In this document: in pieces, positions 1 through 6,198 of the stretch
Layout of the letters: each line of letters starts with the position of its first letter
Position numbering within the stretch: position 1 is the first letter of the stretch
Origin: Oscillospiraceae bacterium
GTDB lineage: Bacteria; Bacillota; Clostridia; Oscillospirales; Ruminococcaceae
Length of the DNA: 6,667 nt
Reading direction: 5' to 3'
Assembly: GCA_017440425.1 (NCBI GenBank)
Contig: JAFSHJ010000207.1
Location: 1-6,667, forward strand
Notes under the pieces: model-generated
Database searches by the model: none
Told to the model about the DNA's origin: nothing
The model's input: only the letters and a program-made list of their open reading frames with translations
Made by a program: the position numbers and the translations under genes

Positions 1-76
1 GTATTCTTGAAAAACTGTCCTTTAGGGTATGATCCTAATGCAACTCTCTTTTTTAATTTAACGTTGAATTTTATGA

Positions 77-2880
77 TCAATCCATGGTTATATCGTTTTT
101 GTTTGCTGCCACGTTGTCATTTACGTATCTTCCGTCGAAGTTGTTGTCCTCATAAATACCGTTGTCATCATTAAACCAGGATGCAACTGTCTCTACGCTC
201 ACACAGCACTCAGGCTCAAACTCGTCGCTTGCGGCATAGGCTGTCATCTTTTCTTTAAGCCAGCAGGCGCCGGGGTCGTTCTCCTTGAGATCAAGTGCGG
301 AGACAAGCAGCTTGCCGTTGCCAATGCGATATTCAAACACAAGTGCCTCTGGACGTGCGTTCTTATAGGAAGAAGCCATCTCGATTATCGGTGCATAGGG
401 AAGGTCGGGGTTATCCAGAATACGGATTGTCCGCCATTCATCATCTCGCGGAACTGCCAACCGCAGAATCCGTCGTTGGGCAGCTCTCTCATCAGCGGAT
501 GGTCGGCAATTACAGTTGCAAGGTGTCCGTTGGTTCTGCCTGCAACGGAGAGCTGGAAATCTATCTGACGGTTGGGGAACGGACCTGCGCTGAGCAGCAG
601 CACGTTTTTGCCGTCCTTCATTGCCTTTATCAGTTCTTCCGCACTCATGTTCTCCGCAACGGTGAGGTTTCTCGGCTTGGACAGCTTCTTTGCCTTGGGG
701 AAGACATAGAGTTCCCATTCGTTCTCTGCATCAACGTTGCCGCCTGCAATGGTTGCACAAATTTTAATGCGTGTGGGTTCTTCCACCTTGGGCATATTGA
801 AGCTCAATGTATAAAGTTTGGTTATCTCTCCTGCTTTAATGTCGGAGAGGTGCAGTGTGCGGCGCTGATAGACCTTGCTGTCATCAGCTACACGCAGAGT
901 GAGCACCGCCTTGTCCATATCCTCTTTGTAGTTGGAGACAAGCACGGGAACATCCAGCTTTTCTCCCGCTGCAAAGTTGCGGCATCTGGGCAGGTCGGTG
1001 AGGAGCACGGTTTCGGAGTTATATCTGCGGACGTTCTGAACGGTCTCGCCTGCTTTAAGCTCGTAAAACTCGTTCATCATGCCGACGCAGTAGCCGAAGG
1101 TGTGCCAATGTGTATCGATATCGCCAAGGAAATCGTAGCCTGCAAAGCTTTCGCTGCGGCGAACAACTTCAAAGCAATATTTTCGCTGCAGTATCTGCCA
1201 CTTGGCCGAGTTTCTGTAATAGAGGTTGGCTCTGTCAAGCAGACCTTTGTCTGCAAGGTGACGCTCAACAGAGGTGAACAGCTCTGTTTCGCCAATTCTG
1301 CTGCCCTTGTATCTGTCCTTGAGGGAGAGATCCACATAGGTGCCGTGGATGCATATCTCGTGGGAGAGCACCGGCTTTTGGAAGACGGCATTGCGCTTAT
1401 CGATGACTTGGGGGTTGCCTATATCGGTGGTGTAGCTTGTTTGGCTGAGAGAATAGCTGTTGTAAACATCGGAGAATGCAGCCACATCCGCAAGGCGCTT
1501 GGGACTGTAGGGGAAGGGCTCATCCACAAGCTCATCTTCCGGCTTGAAGGCATATTCTATGCTGCGCAGGGCAGACATGGGGGAAAACAGTGCGTCTGTC
1601 TCGGCATGGACAAGCTCGGCACACTTGCGGAGATGCTCAACGTAATTGGGGTTGATTGTCATCTCGTTGCCGGAGGAATACATAACGGGGGCTGTGTAGC
1701 GTCTTGTCATGCGGACGATATCTTTCCACTCTTCGTAGTGGGTGTTGTTGGGAGTTTCGATCTCCATTATCATGCCCAGCTCGTCGGCTGCTTCCATATA
1801 TTCAACCATGGGAACATAGGTGTGGAAGCGGATGGAATTGAAGCCGAGCTCTTTGAGGATGCGCAGAACTCTGCGGTAGTAGTTCTTATCTCTTGTGGGA
1901 TGCACTGTGATGGGATGATAGCAATGCTCGCAGATTCCGCAGAAGAAATAGGGCTTGTTGTTGAGATAGAGCTTTGTGCCCCTTGCCACAAGTCTTCTTA
2001 TTCCGAAACGGGACTCCAGCTTTTGGTTTTCGGTCTTCACTGCAACATTATAGAGCTTGGGAGAATCTGGAGACCAGAGTTTGAAGCCATCTGCGGATAT
2101 TGTGACAGCGGTTTCGCCTGCAGGGATCTCTGCTGCTGCCACTATCTTTTTGCCGTCGTAAATCGTAACTGTCTTTTCTGCATCTTTTCCGCCGTCGGTG
2201 TTTACGGTGAACGCAGAAACATCTTCTGCTGTGGTGACCCACACATCGCGAAGTCCGTCCTTGTGGAAGCGCAGTTCAACATCGCCGTAGATACCGCCGG
2301 TGCACTCGTTTGCCGCACGGGAGGTAAGACCCGAAACGGGGCGCTCTGCATAACCCTTGAGACGGATGTTGGAAACCACAAGTGTAATGCGGTTTTCACC
2401 GACTTTAAGAACATCGGCGGGGATTGCAAAGGAGAAATCGGAGGAATATCCCTCGTGTCTGCCAAGATATACTCCGTTTATCCATGCGGCTGCGGTGTTC
2501 TGCACTCCGCCCAGCCACAGTTCTGCGTTTTCGCAAACTTCGCTGAGTTTGAAGCTGCGCTTATAGACAAAAGATCCCACGATGTTGGGCAGTGCCATAT
2601 CGGGAACATATGATGCCTGAGGATATCTCTGCAGAGTATAGAGCGGATTATATTTGACCTTGGTGTGGATACCGGTTGTTCTGAACAGCTCAAGGTTATC
2701 TTCCCAATATCCCGGCACGGGGCATCTCACCTTATCTGCAGAGAGTTCGGGTTCGACCTCGCTGTTATAAGGCACAACGATGCTTCGGTCATATTTTATC
2801 TCGATGTCCTTCTCGTTGGGTGTGGTGACAAGATAGTCAGCCATCCATTTTCCGTTAAGTACAAGCTTCTCGTTAAGCAT
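77..2880 (-). CDS. Glycoside hydrolase family 2 enzyme (beta-galactosidase/beta-glucuronidase-like), frameshifted near its 3' end
   Basis: Predicted cytoplasmic exo-glycosidase; no signal peptide or membrane segment is seen. Numbered from the ATG at 2880, there is an N-terminal jelly-roll sugar-binding domain (about 50-205, with WINGVYLGRHEGYSSDF and GGIYGDVEL), an immunoglobulin-like domain (about 210-295, LWSPDSPKLYNV) and a TIM barrel (about 300-610). The candidate acid/base is E406 in SSGNEM and the candidate nucleophile is E508 in LSHEICIHG, about 100 residues apart as usual in GH2. The C-terminal part (about 750 on; LVSALDL, ACWLKEKMTAYA) resembles the glutamine-amidotransferase-like domain of some long GH2 proteins. 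The start is set by GGAGG 8 nt upstream; the in-frame TTG at 2895 overlaps that RBS. The first frame stops at 385, but homologous-looking sequence continues in another frame from about 430 to the TGA at 77, giving about 934 aa once repaired. It lies 50 nt behind the IclR gene and is probably co-transcribed. The sugar specificity is not readable. Confidence 0.85.
428..438 (-). other. Frameshift site in the GH2 gene
   Basis: In the upstream frame the codons run AAT GGC GGA CAA TCC (N-G-G-Q-S) and then read 12 unrelated residues to a stop. In the other frame ACA ATC CGT (T-I-R) leads into ILDNPDLPYAPIIEMASSYK, which looks like normal GH2 C-terminal sequence. One extra base, for instance GGCGGG in place of GGCGG, would restore N-G-G-T-I-R. 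No slippery heptamer or downstream stem is evident, so a mutation or a sequencing/assembly error is more likely than programmed frameshifting. Confidence 0.8.
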
Positions 2881-2888
2881 AGATACAT

Positions 2889-2893
2889 CCTCC
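2889..2893 (-). promoter_or_regulatory. Ribosome binding site that sets the GH2 start
   Basis: GGAGG on the minus strand, 8 nt before ATG at 2880. It overlaps the alternative TTG codon at 2895, so the longer N-terminus (MEDVS) is unlikely. Confidence 0.8.
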
Positions 2894-2902
2894 AAAATAT
2901 TT

Positions 2903-2924
2903 AAAACTGTTTGTTTTCAGTTTT
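2903..2924 (-). other. Intercistronic hairpin between the IclR and GH2 genes
   Basis: AAAACTG pairs with CAGTTTT (7 bp, 8-nt loop) in the 50-nt gap. On the minus strand it is followed by AAATATTTT, only a poor T-tract. It could be a weak attenuator or an RNA processing or stabilising element; a full stop is unlikely because GH2 has no separate convincing promoter. Confidence 0.35.
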
Positions 2925-2930
2925 TCTGCA

Positions 2931-3707
2931 TTATTTCATATAAAGGCTGCTGCCCAGATATCCAAGTCCGTGAGATATCTCAAGTGCGGCGGCATTCACA
3001 CGCTCTCCCAAAGTTTTGATGCGCTCAACGTTGTCGGCATCGTGCATTATAACAAGGGATATTGCACCCACCAACGCACCGTCCACTCCCAGCACGGGAG
3101 CTGCCACCGGTCTTGCAAAATAGACGTTTTCGTCCGTTGCCTCTTCGCAATAGCCTATTTTCTGCGCATTGTGGATATATTCCAGCAGCGAAGGCATATC
3201 CTTCACCGATGGAATGGAGCAGTTATCCAACATATCCGGAGTTATAACGGAGCAAATCTCATCGTCCGTCATTGCCGAGAGCATCGCCTTGCCCATTGCA
3301 AGAGAAAGAATGTGTCGGGTGTCTCCCACGGTATATTTATGGTATATTCTGTCGGATGGGAAGTGCATAATATATACCACCTCTGACTCGCCAGTTCTCA
3401 CCGACATACAGGCTGTCTCTCCCGTATCCTCACCCAGCTTATAAAGTATGGGGCGGGCGACGGTATCTATGGACGAGCTTTTGAGATAGGAAAGTCCCAG
3501 CCGCAGACTCTCGACACCCAGCTTATAAACTGGGGCGGAGTCTCCCGTCGACTTGAGCATTCCCGTCTCCACAAGGGTGTGAACAATGTTGAAGACGGTG
3601 CTTTTGGGTAAATTTAAGCTTTTAACTATCTGCGAAAGAGTCATGCCGTTTCTGTTTTGCGAAATCAGCTTGAGTATCTCCACAGATTTTATCACAGTAT
3701 TATTCAT
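2931..3707 (-). CDS. IclR-family transcriptional regulator
   Basis: A 258-residue one-component regulator of usual IclR length. Residues about 1-65 form the winged helix-turn-helix (VIKSVEILKLI, LNLPKSTVFNIVHTLVETGML, wing with VYKLG). Residues about 75-250 form the effector-binding domain, with the family pattern IGYCEEATDEN followed by ARPVAAPV-LGVDGALVGAISL. IclR proteins usually bind small organic acids and act on neighbouring genes as dimers or tetramers on palindromic sites. I chose ATG at 3707, preceded by AGGA about 10 nt upstream; a TTG at 3737 gives a 10-residue extension with no family support and would lie almost at the predicted transcription start. It is divergent from the dehydrogenase gene and upstream of the GH2 gene, so both are likely targets. 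The effector is unknown. Confidence 0.92.
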   Translation of the reverse strand: MNNTVIKSVEILKLISQNRNGMTLSQIVKSLNLPKSTVFNIVHTLVETGMLKSTGDSAPVYKLGVESLRLGLSYLKSSSIDTVARPILYKLGEDTGETACMSVRTGESEVVYIMHFPSDRIYHKYTVGDTRHILSLAMGKAMLSAMTDDEICSVITPDMLDNCSIPSVKDMPSLLEYIHNAQKIGYCEEATDENVYFARPVAAPVLGVDGALVGAISLVIMHDADNVERIKTLGERVNAAALEISHGLGYLGSSLYMK

Positions 3708-3724
3708 TTTAATACCATCCTGCT

Positions 3725-3734
3725 TGTTATAACA
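3725..3734. promoter_or_regulatory. Small palindrome at the IclR gene transcription start
   Basis: TGTTATAACA is a perfect 10-bp palindrome lying where the IclR promoter should start transcription (about 3733). Its GTTA/TAAC arms resemble the outer arms of the larger palindromes in front of the dehydrogenase gene, so an autoregulatory site is possible. A site this short can arise by chance. Confidence 0.3.
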
Positions 3735-3739
3735 CAATA

Positions 3740-3768
3740 ATTATACACTATATTTCCCTCTTCGGCAA
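3740..3768 (-). promoter_or_regulatory. Sigma-A-type promoter of the IclR-GH2 unit
   Basis: Read on the minus strand, -35 TTGCCG (3768-3763) and -10 TATAAT (3745-3740) are 17 bp apart. Transcription would start near 3733, leaving a leader of roughly 25 nt before ATG at 3707. Confidence 0.75.
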
Positions 3769-3801
3769 TAATTTTCACCAAAAACACTTTCTTCCCTCTT
3801 C
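3754..3801. repeat. Two direct copies of TTCCCTCTTC in a pyrimidine-rich tract
   Basis: TTCCCTCTTC occurs at 3754-3763 and at 3792-3801, 38 bp apart start to start. The first copy overlaps the spacer and -35 of the IclR promoter; the second sits in a C/T-only run from about 3788 to 3814. It could be a second regulator site or simple low-complexity sequence. Confidence 0.35.
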
Positions 3802-3815
3802 TTCCTCTTTTTCTA

Positions 3816-3844
3816 TTGACGGCGGAAGAATTTTATTGTATATT
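3816..3844 (+). promoter_or_regulatory. Sigma-A-type promoter of the dehydrogenase gene
   Basis: TTGACG (3816-3821) and TATATT (3839-3844) have an exact 17-bp spacer. The predicted start near 3851 leaves a leader of about 55 nt that contains both operator-like palindromes and the RBS. Confidence 0.8.
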
Positions 3845-3854
3845 ATTAGTATAA

Positions 3855-3889
3855 GTTTATATATTTAAACACCGTTCATATATATGAAC
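3855..3889. promoter_or_regulatory. Tandem 16-bp palindromes, candidate IclR operators
   Basis: GTTCATATATATGAAC (3874-3889) is a perfect palindrome. Immediately upstream GTTTATATATTTAAAC (3855-3870) is an imperfect palindrome of the same length, matching the first at 13 of 16 positions. They are 19 bp apart start to start and lie between the predicted transcription start and the RBS, a position suited to repression. The paired arrangement fits an IclR tetramer binding two sites; which protein binds is inference. Confidence 0.55.
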
Positions 3890-3905
3890 AAAAGGAGGAT
3901 ATATT

Positions 3906-5000
3906 ATGGCTTATCGTTACGTTCCCTATGAAGATACCAAAATCTTTTGTCAGAAGGTTTTTCAGGGCTACGGCTTCAACGAAGAGGACAGCGCCCAGAT
4001 AACCGATATTCTTTTGGAGGCTGACCTCAGCGGCATTGAGTCCCACGGTATTCAGCGCCTCATCCGCTATCACCACGAGGTTACATCCGGTCTTGTCAAA
4101 ATGGATGCAGTTCCCGAGATAGTCAAAGAGACTCCGCTCTCCGCAACCATCGAAGGCAACGATGCCATGGGACAGACTCTCAGCGTAAAATCCATGAACC
4201 TTGCCATTGAAAAGGCAAAACAGCACGGTGTGGGTATTGTTGTTGTCCGCAACTCCAACCACTACGGCATTGCAGGCTATTACACCCAGATGGCTGCAAA
4301 GCAGGGCATGATTGGTGTCTGCATGACCAACACCGAATCAATCATGGTCCCCACCTTCGGCAGCGAGGCTATCCTTGGCACCAACCCCATTGCATTCTCC
4401 ATGCCCGCAGATCCCATTCCCTTCACCTTTGACGCTGCCACCACAGTTGTTCCCAGAGGCAAGCTGGAGGTTTATGCAAAGCGCACCGGCGTTATCCCCG
4501 ACGGTTGGGCTCTTGACGAAAACGGACTTCCCAGCTCCGATGCGAGCCGCGTTCTCACCAACATCATCAACAAGAGCGGCGGCGGTATCCTTCCCCTCGG
4601 CGGTGCAGGCGATGCCACCTGCGGCTACAAAGGCTACGGCTTTGCAATGCTCTGCGAGATCTGCACCGGTATCCTCGCCGGCGGTCTCACCTCCAGATAC
4701 GTCAACCGCACCCCCGGACGTGTAAACACCTGCCATTTCTTCATGGCTATGGATTACGGTATGTTCGGCGACAAGGCTGAGATCGAGGCTAACCTCTCCA
4801 AGTTCCTGCAGGAGATCCGTGACTCCAAAAAGGCTGAAGGTGCAACCAGAATTTACACCCACGGCGAAAAGGAATTCGAAAACCATCAGAAGGTCATTGC
4901 AAACGGCATCGGCGTAAACGAAAAGACCTATTCCGAGATGCAGATGATCGCAGAATATACCGGCACCACCGCTTATCTCCCCAAACGCTCCGAGGAATAA
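3906..5000 (+). CDS. Malate/L-lactate/ureidoglycolate dehydrogenase-family oxidoreductase (YiaK/AllD-like)
   Basis: A soluble NAD(P)H-dependent enzyme of 364 residues, usual family length, that would interconvert a 2-keto acid (or related imine) and its 2-hydroxy acid. This family has a fold of its own, unrelated to the Rossmann malate/lactate dehydrogenases. Family marks are ESHGIQRL with H47, the likely catalytic acid by analogy with YiaK; RNSNHYGIAGYY (115-126); LGTNPIAFS (157-165); FDAATTVVPRGKLEVY (175-190); and the glycine-rich GYKGYGFAMLCEICTGILAGG stretch (240-260). The start is firm: AAAGGAGG at 3891-3898, 7 nt before ATG. Codons favour C-ending synonyms, suggesting good expression. 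An IclR regulator facing a YiaK-type gene recalls yiaJ-yiaK and allR-allD, but the substrate (sugar acid, malate, lactate, sulfolactate, ureidoglycolate) cannot be decided from sequence. Confidence 0.93.
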   Translation: MAYRYVPYEDTKIFCQKVFQGYGFNEEDSAQITDILLEADLSGIESHGIQRLIRYHHEVTSGLVKMDAVPEIVKETPLSATIEGNDAMGQTLSVKSMNLAIEKAKQHGVGIVVVRNSNHYGIAGYYTQMAAKQGMIGVCMTNTESIMVPTFGSEAILGTNPIAFSMPADPIPFTFDAATTVVPRGKLEVYAKRTGVIPDGWALDENGLPSSDASRVLTNIINKSGGGILPLGGAGDATCGYKGYGFAMLCEICTGILAGGLTSRYVNRTPGRVNTCHFFMAMDYGMFGDKAEIEANLSKFLQEIRDSKKAEGATRIYTHGEKEFENHQKVIANGIGVNEKTYSEMQMIAEYTGTTAYLPKRSEE

Positions 5001-5017
5001 TTTTAAAGTTTGAACAA

Positions 5018-5053
5018 AAACTCTCCGTCTCTGCAAGGGCGGAGAGTTTATTC
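5018..5053 (+). terminator. Intrinsic terminator of the dehydrogenase gene
   Basis: AAACTCTCCG (5018-5027) pairs perfectly with CGGAGAGTTT (5040-5049), a 10-bp stem with a 12-nt loop, followed by ATTC. The stem starts 18 nt after the stop codon. The T-tract is short and partly inside the stem. Confidence 0.75.
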
Positions 5054-5066
5054 GGTTCACACAGGC

Positions 5067-5142
5067 CCCCCTCCGTCATTTTCTGCGAAAATGCCACGCC
5101 CGTCTGAGGGCGTGGATTCGCCGCAGGCGAATACGGAGGGGG
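5067..5142. repeat. 76-nt cloverleaf (four-way junction) element
   Basis: The outer stem CCCCCTCCGT (5067-5076) pairs with ACGGAGGGGG (5133-5142). Inside are three hairpins back to back: CATTTTC/GAAAATG (5077-5093, 3-nt loop), CCACGCCC/GGGCGTGG (5094-5115, 6-nt loop) and ATTCGCC/GGCGAAT (5116-5132, 3-nt loop). All 32 pairs are Watson-Crick and no base is unpaired at the junction. It is not a tRNA: the arms lack conserved D- and T-loop sequence. It resembles short dispersed intergenic repeats of bacterial chromosomes, but the copy number cannot be judged from one window. The fold is possible in DNA (cruciform) or in RNA of either strand. Confidence 0.75.
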
Positions 5143-5191
5143 TATGTCTTGTTTTTCTATATTTTCCGCCACACAAACAAAAAACTCCGGC

Positions 5192-5215
5192 ATAGGGCAG
5201 TGTCCGTAAAACAGT
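5192..5215 (+). repeat. Left inverted repeat of the putative cassette
   Basis: It starts ATAGGGCA and continues with the core GTGTCCGTAAAACAGT (5200-5215). The core matches the reverse complement of 6199-6214 at 15 of 16 positions. Confidence 0.5.
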
Positions 5216-5254
5216 TAATCCTCCGTATGGTTGAGATCATACGGAGGATTAACT
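5213..5254. other. 17-bp perfect hairpin at the left end of the cassette
   Basis: AGTTAATCCTCCGTATG (5213-5229) pairs without mismatch with 5238-5254 across the loop GTTGAGAT. Read on the minus strand it is followed by GTTTTACGG, so it could stop leftward transcripts, though that T-tract is short. It shares ATACGGAGG with the right arm of the cloverleaf upstream. Confidence 0.7.
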
Positions 5255-5495
5255 ATATGTCTATTCTTCAAACTTGCTGGCGGCGAACGGTTTGTCAAAA
5301 CCGTTTGGCCGCGGCAATGTCCACCGCAGATGCAAAGCATCTGCATGGATAGCCGCTTTAGCGGCGCAAGGGGTATAGCCACCTTGACGGAACAAAGTGA
5401 CGCAACATTCTCGGTCATGCAGTTTTCTTCTGCTGACGGAGAATGAAGCGACCCGAGATGCACGATACTCCCGATAGGAGAGTATAGAAGTGCGC

Positions 5496-5518
5496 CCTTT
5501 AGTTCCTAAAGGTTTTTT
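5496..5518 (+). terminator. Intrinsic terminator ending the structured stretch
   Basis: CCTTTAG (5496-5502) and CTAAAGG (5506-5512) form a 7-bp stem with a TTC loop, followed directly by TTTTTT (5513-5518). The tail exists only for plus-strand transcripts, so this does not terminate the minus-strand acetyltransferase gene that ends at 5576. Confidence 0.65.
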
Positions 5519-5575
5519 CAACAGTCCGACAAATTTCAATTTGACGCACAAATCACATATACATTTCTAAAACTA

Positions 5576-6067
5576 TCAAAGTGAATTGTAAAATGTAAAT
5601 CCAACCACACCTTTTTCTATTGCGGTAAATGTATCATATTTTCCATTGGTATATTCTTTTATAATCTGTTTCCAGAAGTTCTGAGCAGGCAGATTATTTT
5701 CCCACTGTGATATTTCCCATCCGCCAGGAAACATATCAAAAATCTTCATAGAAGCCACCTTACCGACGCCTTTACGTCGGTATTTTTTCAGAACGAAAAA
5801 TTCAGCTATATTGTGAGGATTAGACAAGTCATTATACTCACTACAAGACCTTACTAAAACCAATCCTGCAAGTTTGCCATCGGCTCTAATAAAGAACGGA
5901 TATCTTCCTTCCTCATTCCAATAGTCATCAATATGTGGATAACCAAAGTATCCATATTCATTTATATCATCATCGGAAAATTCTGAAAAATCATAATTGT
6001 ATAATTCCATCATCTGAATGAAAACAGATTTTTGTTCAATCAATATAGGTTCAATACTAATATTCAT
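5576..6067 (-). CDS. GNAT-family N-acetyltransferase
   Basis: A 163-residue soluble protein, typical single-domain GNAT length, expected to move an acetyl group from acetyl-CoA to an amine. The acetyl-CoA-binding motif is visible: beta-strand AEFFVL followed by KKYRRKGVGK (94-103), giving the R-x-x-G-x-G pattern R97 to G102, then a helix (VASMKIFDMF). WENNLPAQNFWKQI (122-135) is the usual late GNAT strand-helix segment. The substrate is not recognisable; the acidic, tyrosine-rich N-terminal third (20-55) probably shapes the acceptor site. The start is ATG at 6067, with GGAGG 6 nt upstream; a longer reading back to 6214 would run through the promoter and terminator and is not real. Base composition is unlike the neighbours (37 of 120 bases are G or C at 5581-5700, against 34 of 60 at 4381-4440), suggesting horizontal acquisition. 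No convincing terminator follows it. Confidence 0.88.
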   Translation of the reverse strand: MNISIEPILIEQKSVFIQMMELYNYDFSEFSDDDINEYGYFGYPHIDDYWNEEGRYPFFIRADGKLAGLVLVRSCSEYNDLSNPHNIAEFFVLKKYRRKGVGKVASMKIFDMFPGGWEISQWENNLPAQNFWKQIIKEYTNGKYDTFTAIEKGVVGFTFYNSL

Positions 6068-6114
6068 AAATTGCCTCCACAAATTCAAATTTATCTCGCT
6101 CTTTCTCTGAATAA

Positions 6115-6123
6115 AGTATATCA
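6115..6123 (-). promoter_or_regulatory. Extended -10 promoter of the acetyltransferase gene
   Basis: On the minus strand TGATATACT gives an extended -10 (TG, one base, TATACT at 6120-6115) without a clear -35. Transcription would start near 6108, about 40 nt before the ATG, and downstream of the hairpin at 6161-6190, so the gene would be expressed independently. Confidence 0.55.
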
Positions 6124-6160
6124 GAAAAATGTAAAAAATTCTACCCTCTACACAAAGAAA

Positions 6161-6190
6161 CGCCCGAAGAAGATGAGCCTTCTTCGGGCG
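6161..6190 (-). terminator. Strong intrinsic terminator behind the VIT-family gene
   Basis: CGCCCGAAGAA (6161-6171) pairs perfectly with TTCTTCGGGCG (6180-6190), an 11-bp stem with an 8-nt loop. On the minus strand it is followed by TTTCTTTGTG, a T-rich tail; on the plus strand the tail (TACTTCATAC) is poor. It therefore ends leftward transcripts from the gene at 6320 and insulates the acetyltransferase promoter. Confidence 0.75.
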
Positions 6191-6198
6191 TACTTCAT

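Larger units (their letters stand above)
5213..5518 (+). other. Densely structured non-coding stretch, candidate RNA or repeat element
   Basis: Eight hairpins lie almost end to end: 5213-5254 (17 bp); 5280-5312 (GCGGC/GCCGC plus AACGGTTT/AAACCGTT); 5326-5344 (GCAGATGC/GCATCTGC, loop AAA); 5352-5365 (GCCGC/GCGGC); 5367-5386 (CAAGG, GG / CC, CCTTG with a bulged A); 5406-5445 (15 bp with one G-G mismatch and one bulge); 5465-5485 (8 bp with a bulged A); and 5496-5512 followed by six T. The final T-tract makes the plus strand the likely transcribed strand. I recognise no known RNA class, and no convincing promoter is visible upstream. The minus-strand frame through it has no ATG or RBS. Confidence 0.45.

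Noticed and set aside
1..76. Terminator for the GH2 gene in the left edge (near-palindrome 55-70; TTAGG/CCTAA at 22-38)
   Set aside because: Neither structure is followed by a T-tract on the minus strand. No gene or clear signal can be supported in these 76 bases.
420..440. Programmed ribosomal frameshift in the GH2 gene
   Set aside because: No X-XXY-YYZ slippery heptamer, internal Shine-Dalgarno or adjacent stem-loop, and GH2 enzymes are not known to use frameshifting.
295..2613. 772-residue plus-strand open frame opposite the GH2 gene
   Set aside because: It is a codon-bias shadow of a strongly supported gene. Its translation is rich in cysteine and histidine, has no recognisable domain, and no RBS supports its start.
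2970..3386. 138-residue plus-strand frame opposite the IclR gene
   Set aside because: Antisense shadow with no domain; the IclR frame is clearly the coding one.
4338..5060. 240-residue minus-strand frame opposite the dehydrogenase gene
   Set aside because: Antisense shadow that runs into the dehydrogenase terminator; low-complexity Gly/Ala/Val composition and no RBS.
5067..5142. tRNA gene (76 nt, cloverleaf shape)
   Set aside because: The acceptor-like stem is 10 bp, the loops are 3, 6 and 3 nt, and there are no conserved D- or T-loop bases and no 7-nt anticodon loop.
5261..5551. 96-residue minus-strand frame (starting with TTG) through the structured stretch
   Set aside because: No ATG, no RBS, and its sequence is dictated by the inverted repeats. 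The non-coding structured interpretation fits better, although conservation across copies could revive it.
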